From Trichomonas vaginalis G3 (lineage: Eukaryota; Parabasalia; Trichomonadida; Trichomonadidae), in the NCBI RefSeq assembly GCF_026262505.1, contig NC_067206.1, positions 27,853,896-27,917,895 on the forward strand: a DNA stretch of 64,000 nt, read 5' to 3'. Below, piece after piece: positions 49,928-58,090 of this stretch. A program made the translations under genes and the position numbers. The notes under the pieces are model-generated. The model saw only the letters and a program-made list of their open reading frames with translations. It did no database searches and was not told where the DNA came from. Position 1 is the first letter of the stretch, and every line of letters begins with the position of its first letter.

Positions 49928-50827
49928 TTAAAATAATGTCATCTTTTGTTGCTTAACTTCTTTAAAGTCCGTCTTTCCTGCAACTATATGAACTTCCATA
50001 TATGAACGAGGTGTTGGTAGCTCTTTGTATTTGTTCCATAACTCTTCCCAATCTTCTGTTGCTCCTGACTGTTCAATCATTGACTGAAAGTCTCTCATAG
50101 AATAACCTTGAAAGATAACGAAGTCAGTGCATAGTCTCTTAATGTTTAAACATATATGTCTCCATGTTTGACACATGATGACAACAGTATAGTTATAATG
50201 TCTGACCTTAGTGATGAAGTTCGCTAATGGTGAACGTGGGTCATTCAATAAGTCATGACCACCATAATCGTCTAACACTAATAGAGAATTACTGGGATAC
50301 TTTGTGAAAGGATATTTGTTCAACTTCTTTACAACATATATTGCAATCTTCTTATACTCAAACTTTCCATCAGGTTTCCTTAGTTGATGCTTTGTTAAGA
50401 TGTGTTCCATCTCCTCTGAAATTTTTTCGAACTTACTTTGAACGAACTCAACAATAGCGTAATACTTTGCTTTCATCTTAACGTTCTTCATTAAATAAGG
50501 CATAAGTTCTTTATCATCCTTTTTCAGTACTGGTGCTTTAACTTGACTCATAAATGTCTTCGCTGTTTTATCCATTGTTCCTGATGTTGCTGAGATAACT
50601 ATTGAGTCATAATATGGAGTATTAGTGAAGCGGTCTGTTATCATTATATGACGAATAACACCATATGTCTTACCTGAACCCATCTTACCGCAGTAGAAAT
50701 AAACACCATTAGTACAAAATGGATAATCATCAGAAAATGGCATAATGAGTGCATTGTTTAGTTCTTTACTATTCTTACGTGCTCCATCATGAAGAATCTT
50801 ATCTACTTGATTAATAACTTTCTCCAT
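49928..50827 (-). CDS. Inner Polinton: genome-packaging ATPase (FtsK/HerA, A32-like)
   Basis: The 299-residue protein has a Walker A motif CGKMGSGKT near residue 47 and a Walker B SLLVLDDYGG near residue 181. 'VVIMCQTWRH' follows, a sensor-like strand typical of A32-type packaging ATPases. It would pump the element's DNA into the capsid. It is divergent from the gene at 50846 with 18 bp between starts. A decayed copy exists in the outer element (23985-24830). Confidence 0.85.
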   Translation of the reverse strand: MEKVINQVDKILHDGARKNSKELNNALIMPFSDDYPFCTNGVYFYCGKMGSGKTYGVIRHIMITDRFTNTPYYDSIVISATSGTMDKTAKTFMSQVKAPVLKKDDKELMPYLMKNVKMKAKYYAIVEFVQSKFEKISEEMEHILTKHQLRKPDGKFEYKKIAIYVVKKLNKYPFTKYPSNSLLVLDDYGGHDLLNDPRSPLANFITKVRHYNYTVVIMCQTWRHICLNIKRLCTDFVIFQGYSMRDFQSMIEQSGATEDWEELWNKYKELPTPRSYMEVHIVAGKTDFKEVKQQKMTLF

Positions 50828-50845
50828 CTTTTAGTTACATATAAA

Positions 50846-51916
50846 ATGTCTAAATATGATGGATTATACTATGAACATGTTATGAATGATGGCACGATAA
50901 GTGGTAATACAGTCTCATATAAATTACCGAGAGACTTCATTGAATATCCTGCGTCAAAAGCTCTTGAGATAAGAAAGATAAGTCTTGAGCATCCAGACTT
51001 TGAGTTTCTTGCTATTCCATTAGAAATGACAGATTCATCAAAATCAGTGAAAAAAAGGTTTGACATGAGATATTACATAAAACCCAACATGACTACACAG
51101 GAGTTGAATGAAGGTCTTATGGAAAAAATGACTGAGGCAAGTAGAGAATTTGTTGATTGTTACTATGATTCAAATGAAAATAAATTGAATGTATTAAGAA
51201 AAGGTACATCACCAATCATAACATTACCTTCATACAGTAGTATAGAAAAAAATGCCTTGAATTATAAATATGACATGTCCCTAGGAGATGTGTTGGATTT
51301 CATCACTGCGTTATTAGAAACCACTGAAACAGACACAACATCAAGAAAACCAGAGCTTGTTTGGGAAGATGACCATGGTAGAACATTCACGCAAAAAGTA
51401 ATTCCATCGAAAGCAAAATTTTTAGACTTATGGGAAAAAAAATATATCTCGCGAATGCATGTATATTATAGTTTTACCATAGCAGATTTCACTGACGAAA
51501 ATGATAAAGATAAAAAAACATATAAGTACTTTGATGAGCTTTTCATAACTATAGCGAATATCAGGTTTATCCTTGAGCGAAAGGGCAAACCAACATATAA
51601 ATTTGTCGGTTATCAGATAAGAATAAATCCTCTCCTTGAGCCTTTAGTAACGTTGAGTAATATTGCTCATGATAACAAACAATTTATATGTAATGTGAAT
51701 GAACAGCTTGTGCCACCAAAATTTTACGATATCACTGGTTATAAAGATGCACTCGTGTTTGAGTTTTATAAGCGCTTTTCATTCAAAAGAGTTGAAGAAT
51801 CAACTGATGGTCAAAAAAAGGAATATTATGTAAAAGAACCATATGAAATTCCTAAAGACTCTAATATAATGGTTGAACTTATATTAGAGTCTGGTACTCA
51901 ATCTCAACATAAATAG
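50846..51916 (+). CDS. Inner Polinton: unknown beta-rich virion-like protein
   Basis: I chose the ATG at 50846 (MSKYDGLYYEHVMNDGT), because the upstream in-frame ATG lies inside the divergent ATPase gene. The 356-residue protein is beta-rich, with YKLPRDFIEYPASKALEIRK near the N terminus, a helical middle and beta strands at the end (NIMVELILESGTQ). The LPRDFI/LPQEFI match with the outer gene at 21833 hints at homology. A minor capsid role is possible, given size and position next to the ATPase. Confidence 0.55.
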   Translation: MSKYDGLYYEHVMNDGTISGNTVSYKLPRDFIEYPASKALEIRKISLEHPDFEFLAIPLEMTDSSKSVKKRFDMRYYIKPNMTTQELNEGLMEKMTEASREFVDCYYDSNENKLNVLRKGTSPIITLPSYSSIEKNALNYKYDMSLGDVLDFITALLETTETDTTSRKPELVWEDDHGRTFTQKVIPSKAKFLDLWEKKYISRMHVYYSFTIADFTDENDKDKKTYKYFDELFITIANIRFILERKGKPTYKFVGYQIRINPLLEPLVTLSNIAHDNKQFICNVNEQLVPPKFYDITGYKDALVFEFYKRFSFKRVEESTDGQKKEYYVKEPYEIPKDSNIMVELILESGTQSQHK

Positions 51917-51976
51917 TTTACGTGACAGAATTTTTTTGACACGTAAAGTTTACATTTTAATGGAAGCGAACAACAA

Positions 51977-52139
51977 AGCCCCTGCTAGTGAATAAAGGTT
52001 AGTTTACATATGAACGTTTATTTTTACACATATATGCGTACATATGCGCGCCCGTATGGTGTCAGTTTTCTGTCACTTTTTTCATTGTGTCGGTGACTGT
52101 AGCTGTAGGCTACAGGCGACGCACAATGTATACTGTACT
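51977..52139. repeat. Inner Polinton, right terminal inverted repeat
   Basis: This is the inverted copy of 27147-27309 with a single difference, which falls in the tip hairpin. TGTCACTTTT is at 52071-52080. Confidence 0.92.
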
Positions 52140-52145
52140 CTGTTG
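52140..52145. repeat. Target-site duplication, right copy
   Basis: CTGTTG, identical to 27141-27146. Confidence 0.9.
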
Positions 52146-52405
52146 AAGAATTTAATGACTATTATGCTAATAATAAAAAATTATTTGAAGAATTGACAAC
52201 ATGTAAATTGAATAAAATGTTTAAAGTTGATGGATTCAAAATTTCAAAAATAAAAGGAGTGGTTAGTTTGAAATCTATTCCTCAATCAAGAATCACCTCA
52301 TTAATGAAAATAGATGATTTAACAAAAAGAATAGAAATTATTGAAGAGCGAATGAATCAAATAATTGATTTCATAAATCATGACTCGTTGAGCCCGGGTC
52401 CTTAA
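52146..52405 (+). pseudogene. Outer Polinton: gene interrupted by the inner Polinton (right side)
   Basis: Lys/Ile-rich coding sequence with a C-terminal coiled-coil-like helix (IEIIEERMNQIIDFI) resumes here after the inner element. It ends tail to tail with the gene at 52402. Function is unknown. Confidence 0.5.
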
Positions 52406-52881
52406 AGCCCATCACTGAGTTCAAGGTTATATTCATCAAATATTTCATTATTAAATGCAACTTCTGCTAGTTTATTTATTTTTTCAATACGATCATTTGA
52501 AAGTCTATCGTTTAATTTTTTCTGAAGTTTTTCATTTTCTAGTTCTGAAACTTTATTTGGATGATATTTAAACCCGTTAAATTCTTTTTCCTCAGTTTTG
52601 ATCATTAATTTACAAAGAACTTTTGTGGTTGGAATTCGTTTAAACCATTTATCATTAATATTTGTTATAAATTCAATATCTGGAATTAATTCCCAAATTT
52701 TTGCATTTTCAATTAATTTATTATCAAATGCAAAAGCAATAGGTTTAATATTAAACTTACCTTTATAATATATACTTTCTACATAATCATCGAAATAAAC
52801 ATCTACTTGTTTAACATTTTCAAGAATTGGTGAAAGAGCATCCATTAATTGATTGACGGTTACGAATCTTGATCCACTCAT
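52402..52881 (-). CDS. Outer Polinton: unknown terminal gene
   Basis: I start at MSGSRFVTVNQLMDALSPIL (52881), the ATG placed exactly like the start of the left terminal gene within the inverted repeat. The 159-residue product is mixed alpha/beta, with YFDDYVESIYYKGKFNIKPI and a charged helical C terminus. It has no recognised domain. It reads inward from the right terminal repeat, mirroring 12169-13035 on the left. Confidence 0.55.
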   Translation of the reverse strand: MSGSRFVTVNQLMDALSPILENVKQVDVYFDDYVESIYYKGKFNIKPIAFAFDNKLIENAKIWELIPDIEFITNINDKWFKRIPTTKVLCKLMIKTEEKEFNGFKYHPNKVSELENEKLQKKLNDRLSNDRIEKINKLAEVAFNNEIFDEYNLELSDGL

Positions 52882-53716
52882 TTCATACAAAATAAAAAAA
52901 TAAATTATTCAAAAATGTAAGACATGAATTTTCAAAGTTTATTTTTTATTCATGAAAATAATTATTTCTAATTTCTTTTACTCTCTCGTACATACTAGAT
53001 TTAAAGAATTCAGAACTTTTACCATAATCTCCTAAATGTTTTCTTATCCCTAACGTGTGCCAGTTATTATATGAAACTGTATAAACTTTATCTTTATCTT
53101 TACACCTTTCATCACTTCCAATATATTTATATTTCAATTTTGATTTAGCATTTTCATATTCATTAGCGTTTAATAATTCACAGTCTTCCTTTTTAAATAA
53201 ATGTTTTATGTATTCAGGATTTAATACTCTACGTTTATATGCTCCTAACTTAGTTCTAAAGGTTTTTCTACAAAATTTAGGAATTCCATCCTCTTTAATG
53301 TCATCAATGATTTCCATTTCATTATTTTCAATTTCTTCTTCTCGTTTATGAGGTCTTTGATTATGACTCCATTGATTCCATGAAATTAAATATTCTTTAT
53401 CATTATATTTATACCTCATTAGCTTATTTTGGCTTTCATATTCATTTAATAATTCACAATCTTCATTTTTAAATTGAAGTTTAACCCATTCAGGATTTAA
53501 ATGATGTTTAATTAATCGCGGAATATCTGACATCATCTATATATAGCTTCTTTTATAAAAAATAAAAAAATAAATTATTTTAAAATTAATGTTAATTTTT
53601 TAATGATTTATAAATAAATATATTTTAATGCATCGTCTATATATAGATGTAACAAAAAAAGTCACTAAACCCTTCCACATATACTACTATCAAGTTAATT
53701 AAAAAATGTTTTATCT
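52877..53716. repeat. Outer Polinton, right terminal inverted repeat region
   Basis: The inner block (52877-52948) and outer block (53652-53716) match the left end in inverted orientation. They are pushed apart by about 700 bp that hold the gene at 52946-53536. A short direct repeat, CTATATATAGA(T/C)GATG, flanks that extra segment on its right side (about 53532-53550 and 53633-53650), consistent with a later insertion or duplication. Confidence 0.7.
52946..53536 (-). CDS. Outer Polinton: DNA-binding-like repeat protein
   Basis: The 196-residue protein has two copies of one module: (L)NPEWVKLQFKNEDCELLN...YNDKEYLISWNQW and LNPEYIKHLFKKEDCELLN...KVYTVSYNNWH. The pattern (hydrophobic-x-x-x-F-x-x-(E/D)-x-CELL...KY-x-Y...S(W/Y)NNW) resembles modules attached to homing-endonuclease-like proteins in phages and giant viruses; I see no nuclease motif here. 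A DNA-binding role is inferred. It lies within the right terminal repeat region, between the two matching blocks. Confidence 0.55.
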   Translation of the reverse strand: MMSDIPRLIKHHLNPEWVKLQFKNEDCELLNEYESQNKLMRYKYNDKEYLISWNQWSHNQRPHKREEEIENNEMEIIDDIKEDGIPKFCRKTFRTKLGAYKRRVLNPEYIKHLFKKEDCELLNANEYENAKSKLKYKYIGSDERCKDKDKVYTVSYNNWHTLGIRKHLGDYGKSSEFFKSSMYERVKEIRNNYFHE

Positions 53717-53802
53717 AATTCAAAGAAAATCATTTAAAAGAACTACAAACGACAATAATAACATTTATGAAGGACTTACGCATTTGAAATAAAAATATCA
53801 AA
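53717..53802. other. Polinton-to-host junction
   Basis: An 86-bp AT-rich gap lies between the right tip of the outer Polinton and the stop of the WD40 gene. No target duplication matching the left flank (11852-11857) is seen at 53717-53722. Confidence 0.5.
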
Positions 53803-54753
53803 TTAAACTTTTGGAATTCTCTTCTGAATGATAGCATTATCGAGGAAGAACAGCAAAGAATTTCCGTATTTCTGGATATTCATTGGTTCTGCAACTGTTG
53901 GAAGGTTTTCGAGAATTTCTAACTGTTCGCTCTTATCGTTGTATATAATTGCCTTGCCAATGTCAAGAATAACTATGAATTTTCTGTATGAGATGAAGAA
54001 ACATTGAACAATTTTAGCTTCTGCAGTGATATTTAAGATATCATGAGCTCTGCTGTCTTTCTTGACTTCCATTAATGTAAGAGAATTATCTATGCACATG
54101 AGCGATCTTTTATTCGATTTTTCAGTAATGATCGCGCAAGAATTATAATTACTATCGGCATTTAATGTTTTGCTAACGTGAACAGTAATGTTACGATCGA
54201 CACTAATGAAAGAGAACATGTCGCTGCTTAAGAATGCAACATGATTTGGATCTAACGAAACGAAAGATTTAATTTGGTTTTTGAGATTAATAATTGTTGT
54301 TTGCAGTACAAGTTCGCAAGATGGAGATTGAACTAAAGATAGAAGAGTGATAACACCTGAAAAGTCAGCAATAATTAATCTTTTATGATCGCAAATGAAG
54401 GCTAAGTTGGTAATATTTGATTTGTGTATTAATTTATAGGGATTACCATCTCCATTTTTCTGGATATTCCAAAGAATAATTGTTCCATCTGGATATCCAG
54501 TTGCAGCAAAATCGCTGTCTTGAGATATTGCCACGGCTGTGCATGAATCTGTGAGTAGTGAATATTTCTTGCCAATTTCGGACATGGATCTTTTTGCCAT
54601 GTTATATAACAAAGGATTTGCATTTTTACCTCCAATAACAAGGTAGTCCATGTTAAAAGCAAATTTACAGTTTGATGTGAAACCTTTGGATTTCAAAGTT
54701 CGAAAAATTAAATCTTGATCAAAATCGAATTCGAATTCCTGATCAATCATCAA
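53803..54753 (-). CDS. WD40 beta-propeller protein (Vps8 N-terminal-like)
   Basis: The 316-residue host protein has WD-type blades. The clearest is CTAVAISQDSDFAATGYPDGTIILWNIQ (about residues 70-98), followed by a weaker one with SNITNLAFICDHKRLIIADF. The HKSNITNLAF pattern and the layout recall the N-terminal propeller of Vps8, a subunit of the endosomal CORVET tethering complex, but Vps8 proteins are much longer. The gene stops 86 bp before the Polinton, so it may be the remaining 5' part of a longer gene. An Inr-like TTCATTTTCGTTTTCATAA lies just upstream of the ATG. The WD40 call is firm; the Vps8 call is tentative. Confidence 0.7.
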   Translation of the reverse strand: MMIDQEFEFDFDQDLIFRTLKSKGFTSNCKFAFNMDYLVIGGKNANPLLYNMAKRSMSEIGKKYSLLTDSCTAVAISQDSDFAATGYPDGTIILWNIQKNGDGNPYKLIHKSNITNLAFICDHKRLIIADFSGVITLLSLVQSPSCELVLQTTIINLKNQIKSFVSLDPNHVAFLSSDMFSFISVDRNITVHVSKTLNADSNYNSCAIITEKSNKRSLMCIDNSLTLMEVKKDSRAHDILNITAEAKIVQCFFISYRKFIVILDIGKAIIYNDKSEQLEILENLPTVAEPMNIQKYGNSLLFFLDNAIIQKRIPKV

Positions 54754-56290
54754 AAAATTATGAAAACGAAAATGAAGAAGAAAATTCTCAAGTACATATG
54801 GATTAATATCATAATTTATCTCATAGATTCATTTATCATCAGGAAATAAAATTCCAAATTCAATTAATATTATCTGAGTAGGGGTAATTTTAGCTAAAAG
54901 TGACACACCTGTAAAAAGTGACACACACGTGAAGGGTGTGATTACCGATCGGTAATTTCGACAGTTGAGAATTTAAAATTTTTTATGGAACTGTTGCGAG
55001 TTTCATAAAGAATTTAAGGAATATAAGCAAAGATTTGAATCAAAATCTTAGACCTAAGCCGCTCGATTCGCTCGCGGCTTCCGCGAATTACAGATCAGCA
55101 AAGATTTGAATCAAAATCTTCGAACTAAGCCGATCGCTTCGCTCGCGGCTTTCTTTATTATTTTAAATTTGCATATTTCCATCAAAAGTTCATAAGGTAA
55201 AAAATTTCGTTTATATTATTGCAAAATAAAATCTTCATTATCAAAATAATATTAAATAATAATATAATATAATTTATAAACAACTATTATTTAATAAAGT
55301 TTAATTGCCAAGGTTCATCTAATTTTTTGATTTTTAATGTTTTATGAATTTTATTTATCATGTATATATCTAATGAAGATTATATATGTAGAAGATAAGT
55401 ACCTTAATATGTACGTAAATTTTAATGAAATTTATACAACATTATAAAAATTTATGAATAAAAACTTGATATAAAATAACATTTTTATTTTTACTAAGAA
55501 AAAAAAAGGTTTTTGATAATAAATTTACCCTACTTTCCCAACATTTAGAATAAGGTTATTGCCCTAAAATTCAGTTATAGACACTTAGGAGAGCATTTAA
55601 ACCATGATATTTTGGCATATGATAGAGGAACATCTTATAAACATTTTCAGTATGTTTTCCTATAAAATAACGATCTCACATGAAATTACTAAAATATCAA
55701 ATTTTGATTTTCACTTTAAAGTTGGGAGAATACTCTACAGTGACAGGGTATACAATTTTAACCTTTGTTTTGATTATAATATAAAGTATTGATAGAGATA
55801 TGAGTTGTACAGAATTATACACGTGTGTTTAATCAAATGTAAGTTGTGCAACAATAATGATTAGCTAGATAGTATATTAAGGAACTGTGATTTATGATCT
55901 AATTCAATAAGATGTAAATGATATTCAAATATATTAAATAAATGCGAATGTTCAAGATGTGAAATCGGTTAGTTAATTGTTGTATATAGATATTTTACTG
56001 TGATTAATGAATTTTTTAACAATTTAAAATTATCAAATTTCAAAATATGCGCAATGAGATAATTTGAGAGTATTTTGAGAACTGAAGACTTATGATTTAG
56101 TGTTTTTGAATAAGCACATCAATATAAAAGATAGAAAATAAATTGAGATATAATTTTTTGAAGGTATTATAAGGGTGGAGGTAGTAGGATAAATTTTTAA
56201 TGTTCTATACTTTCATGGCAAATAATTAAATAGAAGTAAAACTTTGTTTTTAAGAATTGAAAATTTTAAATAAAAAAGGAATGTTAGTAA
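54754..56290. other. Intergenic region with short palindromes and a 71-bp duplication
   Basis: Two AAAAGTGACA copies lie at 54896-54905 and 54914-54923, then a 16-bp palindrome ATTACCGATCGGTAAT near 54941. At 55026-55152 a 71-bp unit occurs about 1.8 times. Each unit holds the pair AAGATTT-GAATCA-AAATCTT and an AAGCCGC...GCGGCTT hairpin. The remaining 1.1 kb (55160-56290) is AT-rich and shows no gene. Confidence 0.55.
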
Positions 56291-56294
56291 TGCT

Positions 56295-56705
56295 AATTTA
56301 TTTGATTCCGGGGGACACCCCGGTTATCAAATATATTTATTAGAACGGAAAATCTCTCACTTTTCGAAAAATCGAAACTGCAAGGATCTCCGATTCTCGA
56401 TATGATAATTTATTTGATTCCGGGAGACACCCCGGTTATCAAATATATTTATTAGAACGGAAAATCTCTCACTTTCGAAAAAATCGAAACTGCAAGGATC
56501 TCCGATTCTCGATATGATAATTTATTTGATTCCGGGGACACCCCGGTTATCAAATATATTTATTAGAACGGAAATCTCTCACTTTTCGAAAAAAATCGAA
56601 ACTGCAAGGATCTCCGATTCTCGATATGATAATTTATTTGATTCCGGGAGACACCCCGGTTATCAAATATATTTATTAGAACGGAAAATCTCTCACTTTT
56701 CGAAA
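56295..56705. repeat. 112-bp tandem repeat, about 3.7 copies
   Basis: Units start with AATTTATTTG at 56295, 56407, 56519 and 56631. Each holds a hairpin of the form TTTGAT-T-CCGGGG-GACA-CCCCGG-TT-ATCAAA and the segment CAAGGATCTCCGATTCTCGA. Copies differ by one-base indels and single changes, so the array is fairly young. ORFs across it are chance products. Confidence 0.85.
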
Positions 56706-57032
56706 TTTTTTTTTAACAAAAAATATGGCATTCTTAAATTATAGTTACATGTTATTTCACAATCATTATCATTAAAAAATTCAATTATTCAAGTTGTTTT
56801 GTCCCGACGGTTTTTACGGTTATAAAAATGGTTGCGAAACTCAATCCATCAGCAAAATGTCGGTTGGGTGCCCTTCTTGGCCTCCTGAGTACTCACCAAG
56901 ATACCCCCAGCTCCCGCAAAACACCTCCCTTAGGTGAGCATTAACTGATGACATGAGTTAACAATTCTACAAAATCATCAAGCATGAAGGTTTATGATTT
57001 ATAAATCAAAATCTCAGAAACTGCTTGACTTT

Positions 57033-57302
57033 GCAAGTTGCTGTCTTTACCGGTTACTCTGCTGCAATCTCTTTTCTGATTGCAGGCAGAGTTCTGCATC
57101 CTGAGGACATTGCCTTGCAGATATGCTTGTAATCACTACGTGAGCAACTTGGTGTTGCAAGTTGCTGTCTTTACCGGTTACTCTCCTGCAATCTCTTTTC
57201 TGATTGCAGGCAAAGTTCTGCATCCTGAGGATATTGCCTTGCAGATATGCTTGTAATCACTACGTGAGCAACTTGGTGTTGCAAGTTGCTTCTTTACCGG
57301 TT
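57033..57302. repeat. 124-bp tandem repeat, about 2.2 copies, with nested hairpins
   Basis: Units begin GCAAGTTGCT at 57033, 57157 and 57281. Within a unit CAAGTTGCT pairs with AGCAACTTG near the far end. It encloses two hairpins, CTGCAATC...GATTGCAG and TCTGCA...TGCAGA. This is an outer stem with two inner hairpins, the same plan as the three-way junction at 61686. Confidence 0.8.
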
Positions 57303-57398
57303 AGTTTTTTTTGAAGTTTCTTCGCATCTTATATAAGCTCTAGATCAATATTTATCATCAGAATTTGCATCTCATAAAGCACGATATTAATCAAATAG

Positions 57399-57577
57399 GC
57401 AAATTTCATTCGGAGTCTCTCATTAAATGAGAAACTCCGAATGAGATTTGCTCTAAGGTAATGTACTTGTTTATGCTTGGCCTAAAGCAAGGAGGAAACA
57501 TGTATATGGTTTGTTTATACTGAAGTTATCTGGAATTCTCTCAATTGAGGATTCAAATCCAGATAACAGCAGTATAA
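57399..57577. repeat. Two long hairpins; the first has the conserved core
   Basis: Hairpin one has arms 57399-57415 and 57435-57451 (16 of 17 paired) around a 19-nt core, TCTCTCATTAAATGAGAAA. Hairpin two has arms 57515-57534 and 57558-57577 (18 of 20 paired) around a diverged core. They belong with the hairpins at 4965 and 36283-36563. Confidence 0.75.
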
Positions 57578-57769
57578 GTTAATATTGTTGTGCACCTCAG
57601 GTTGTTTATAGGCCCGAGAACGAGAAAAGAATTTATGGTGTGAATTGGCTCGATATATACCTACGCTCTGTAAAAAATACGTTATATTTTCTTTCATATG
57701 AGAAAAATGTTTTTCTTTTTTATAATACTATGTGCTTTGTTACTTCATAAATTGTCTATTTTTCTTATT

Positions 57770-57870
57770 AAAACCTATTTTTTCCGTGTGATTCGGAATC
57801 TACGCATTCAAAAAATGCGTTTTCCGCTCTCAGAACGCGAAAATATGAACTACATGACGAGATAAATCGA
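57770..57870. repeat. Diverged copy of the fold-back arm's inner segment
   Basis: About 100 bp beginning AAAACCTATTTTTTCCGTG align with 58746-58843. The middle differs: here it can form ACGCATT-CAAAA-AATGCGT, whereas the other copy has TCAG-GCTCCG-CTGA at the equivalent place. Confidence 0.6.
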
Positions 57871-58090
57871 TTTATTATGTTCCTAAATATTCTCATTTTT
57901 CAATCTTGCTCAATACTCAAAAATAAGCAGACTCTCAAATAGAGAACATAAAATAACTCATATTTATCATATTAAAATTTTGAAAAAGTCTCCCGAAAAA
58001 ATCATATTTCGAAAATTTCGAAAAAAATAAGTACATTTTTCGCCAAAGAAAAAAGAAAAATGTTTTTTTTTTGAATTTTTGATGATAATA

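Larger units (their letters stand above)
27147..52139. mobile_element. Inner Polinton/Maverick, 24,993 bp, recently inserted
   Basis: It is bounded by 163-bp terminal inverted repeats that start AGTACAGTATAC and differ at one position, and by an intact 6-bp duplication. It encodes major capsid, polymerase B, a minor-capsid-like protein, fibre, adenine methyltransferase, rve integrase, packaging ATPase and many small genes packed on both strands. I see no clear cysteine protease. Near-identical ends mean a young insertion, later than the decay of the host Polinton. It is not whole: roughly three or four breaks, including a 1.6-kb insertion at 35245-36840. Confidence 0.93.
11858..53716. mobile_element. 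Outer Polinton/Maverick (old, broken), hosting a second Polinton
   Basis: Inverted terminal sequences match at both ends: 11858-11922 with 53652-53716, and 12112-12180 with 52877-52948. Both tips begin AG-GATAAAAC or AG-ATAAAAC. Without the inner element at 27147-52139 it is about 16.9 kb. Parts are an accessory gene, polymerase B, integrase, fibre, minor-capsid-like genes, packaging ATPase and major capsid relics, two small amphipathic proteins and terminal genes. I could not find a matching 6-bp target duplication. Divergent ends and many breaks (ten or more across the element) say it is old, clearly older than its guest. Confidence 0.88.

Noticed and set aside
56295-57302. Possible CRISPR array
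   Set aside because: Units of 112-124 bp are repeated end to end without unique spacers, and the host is eukaryotic.
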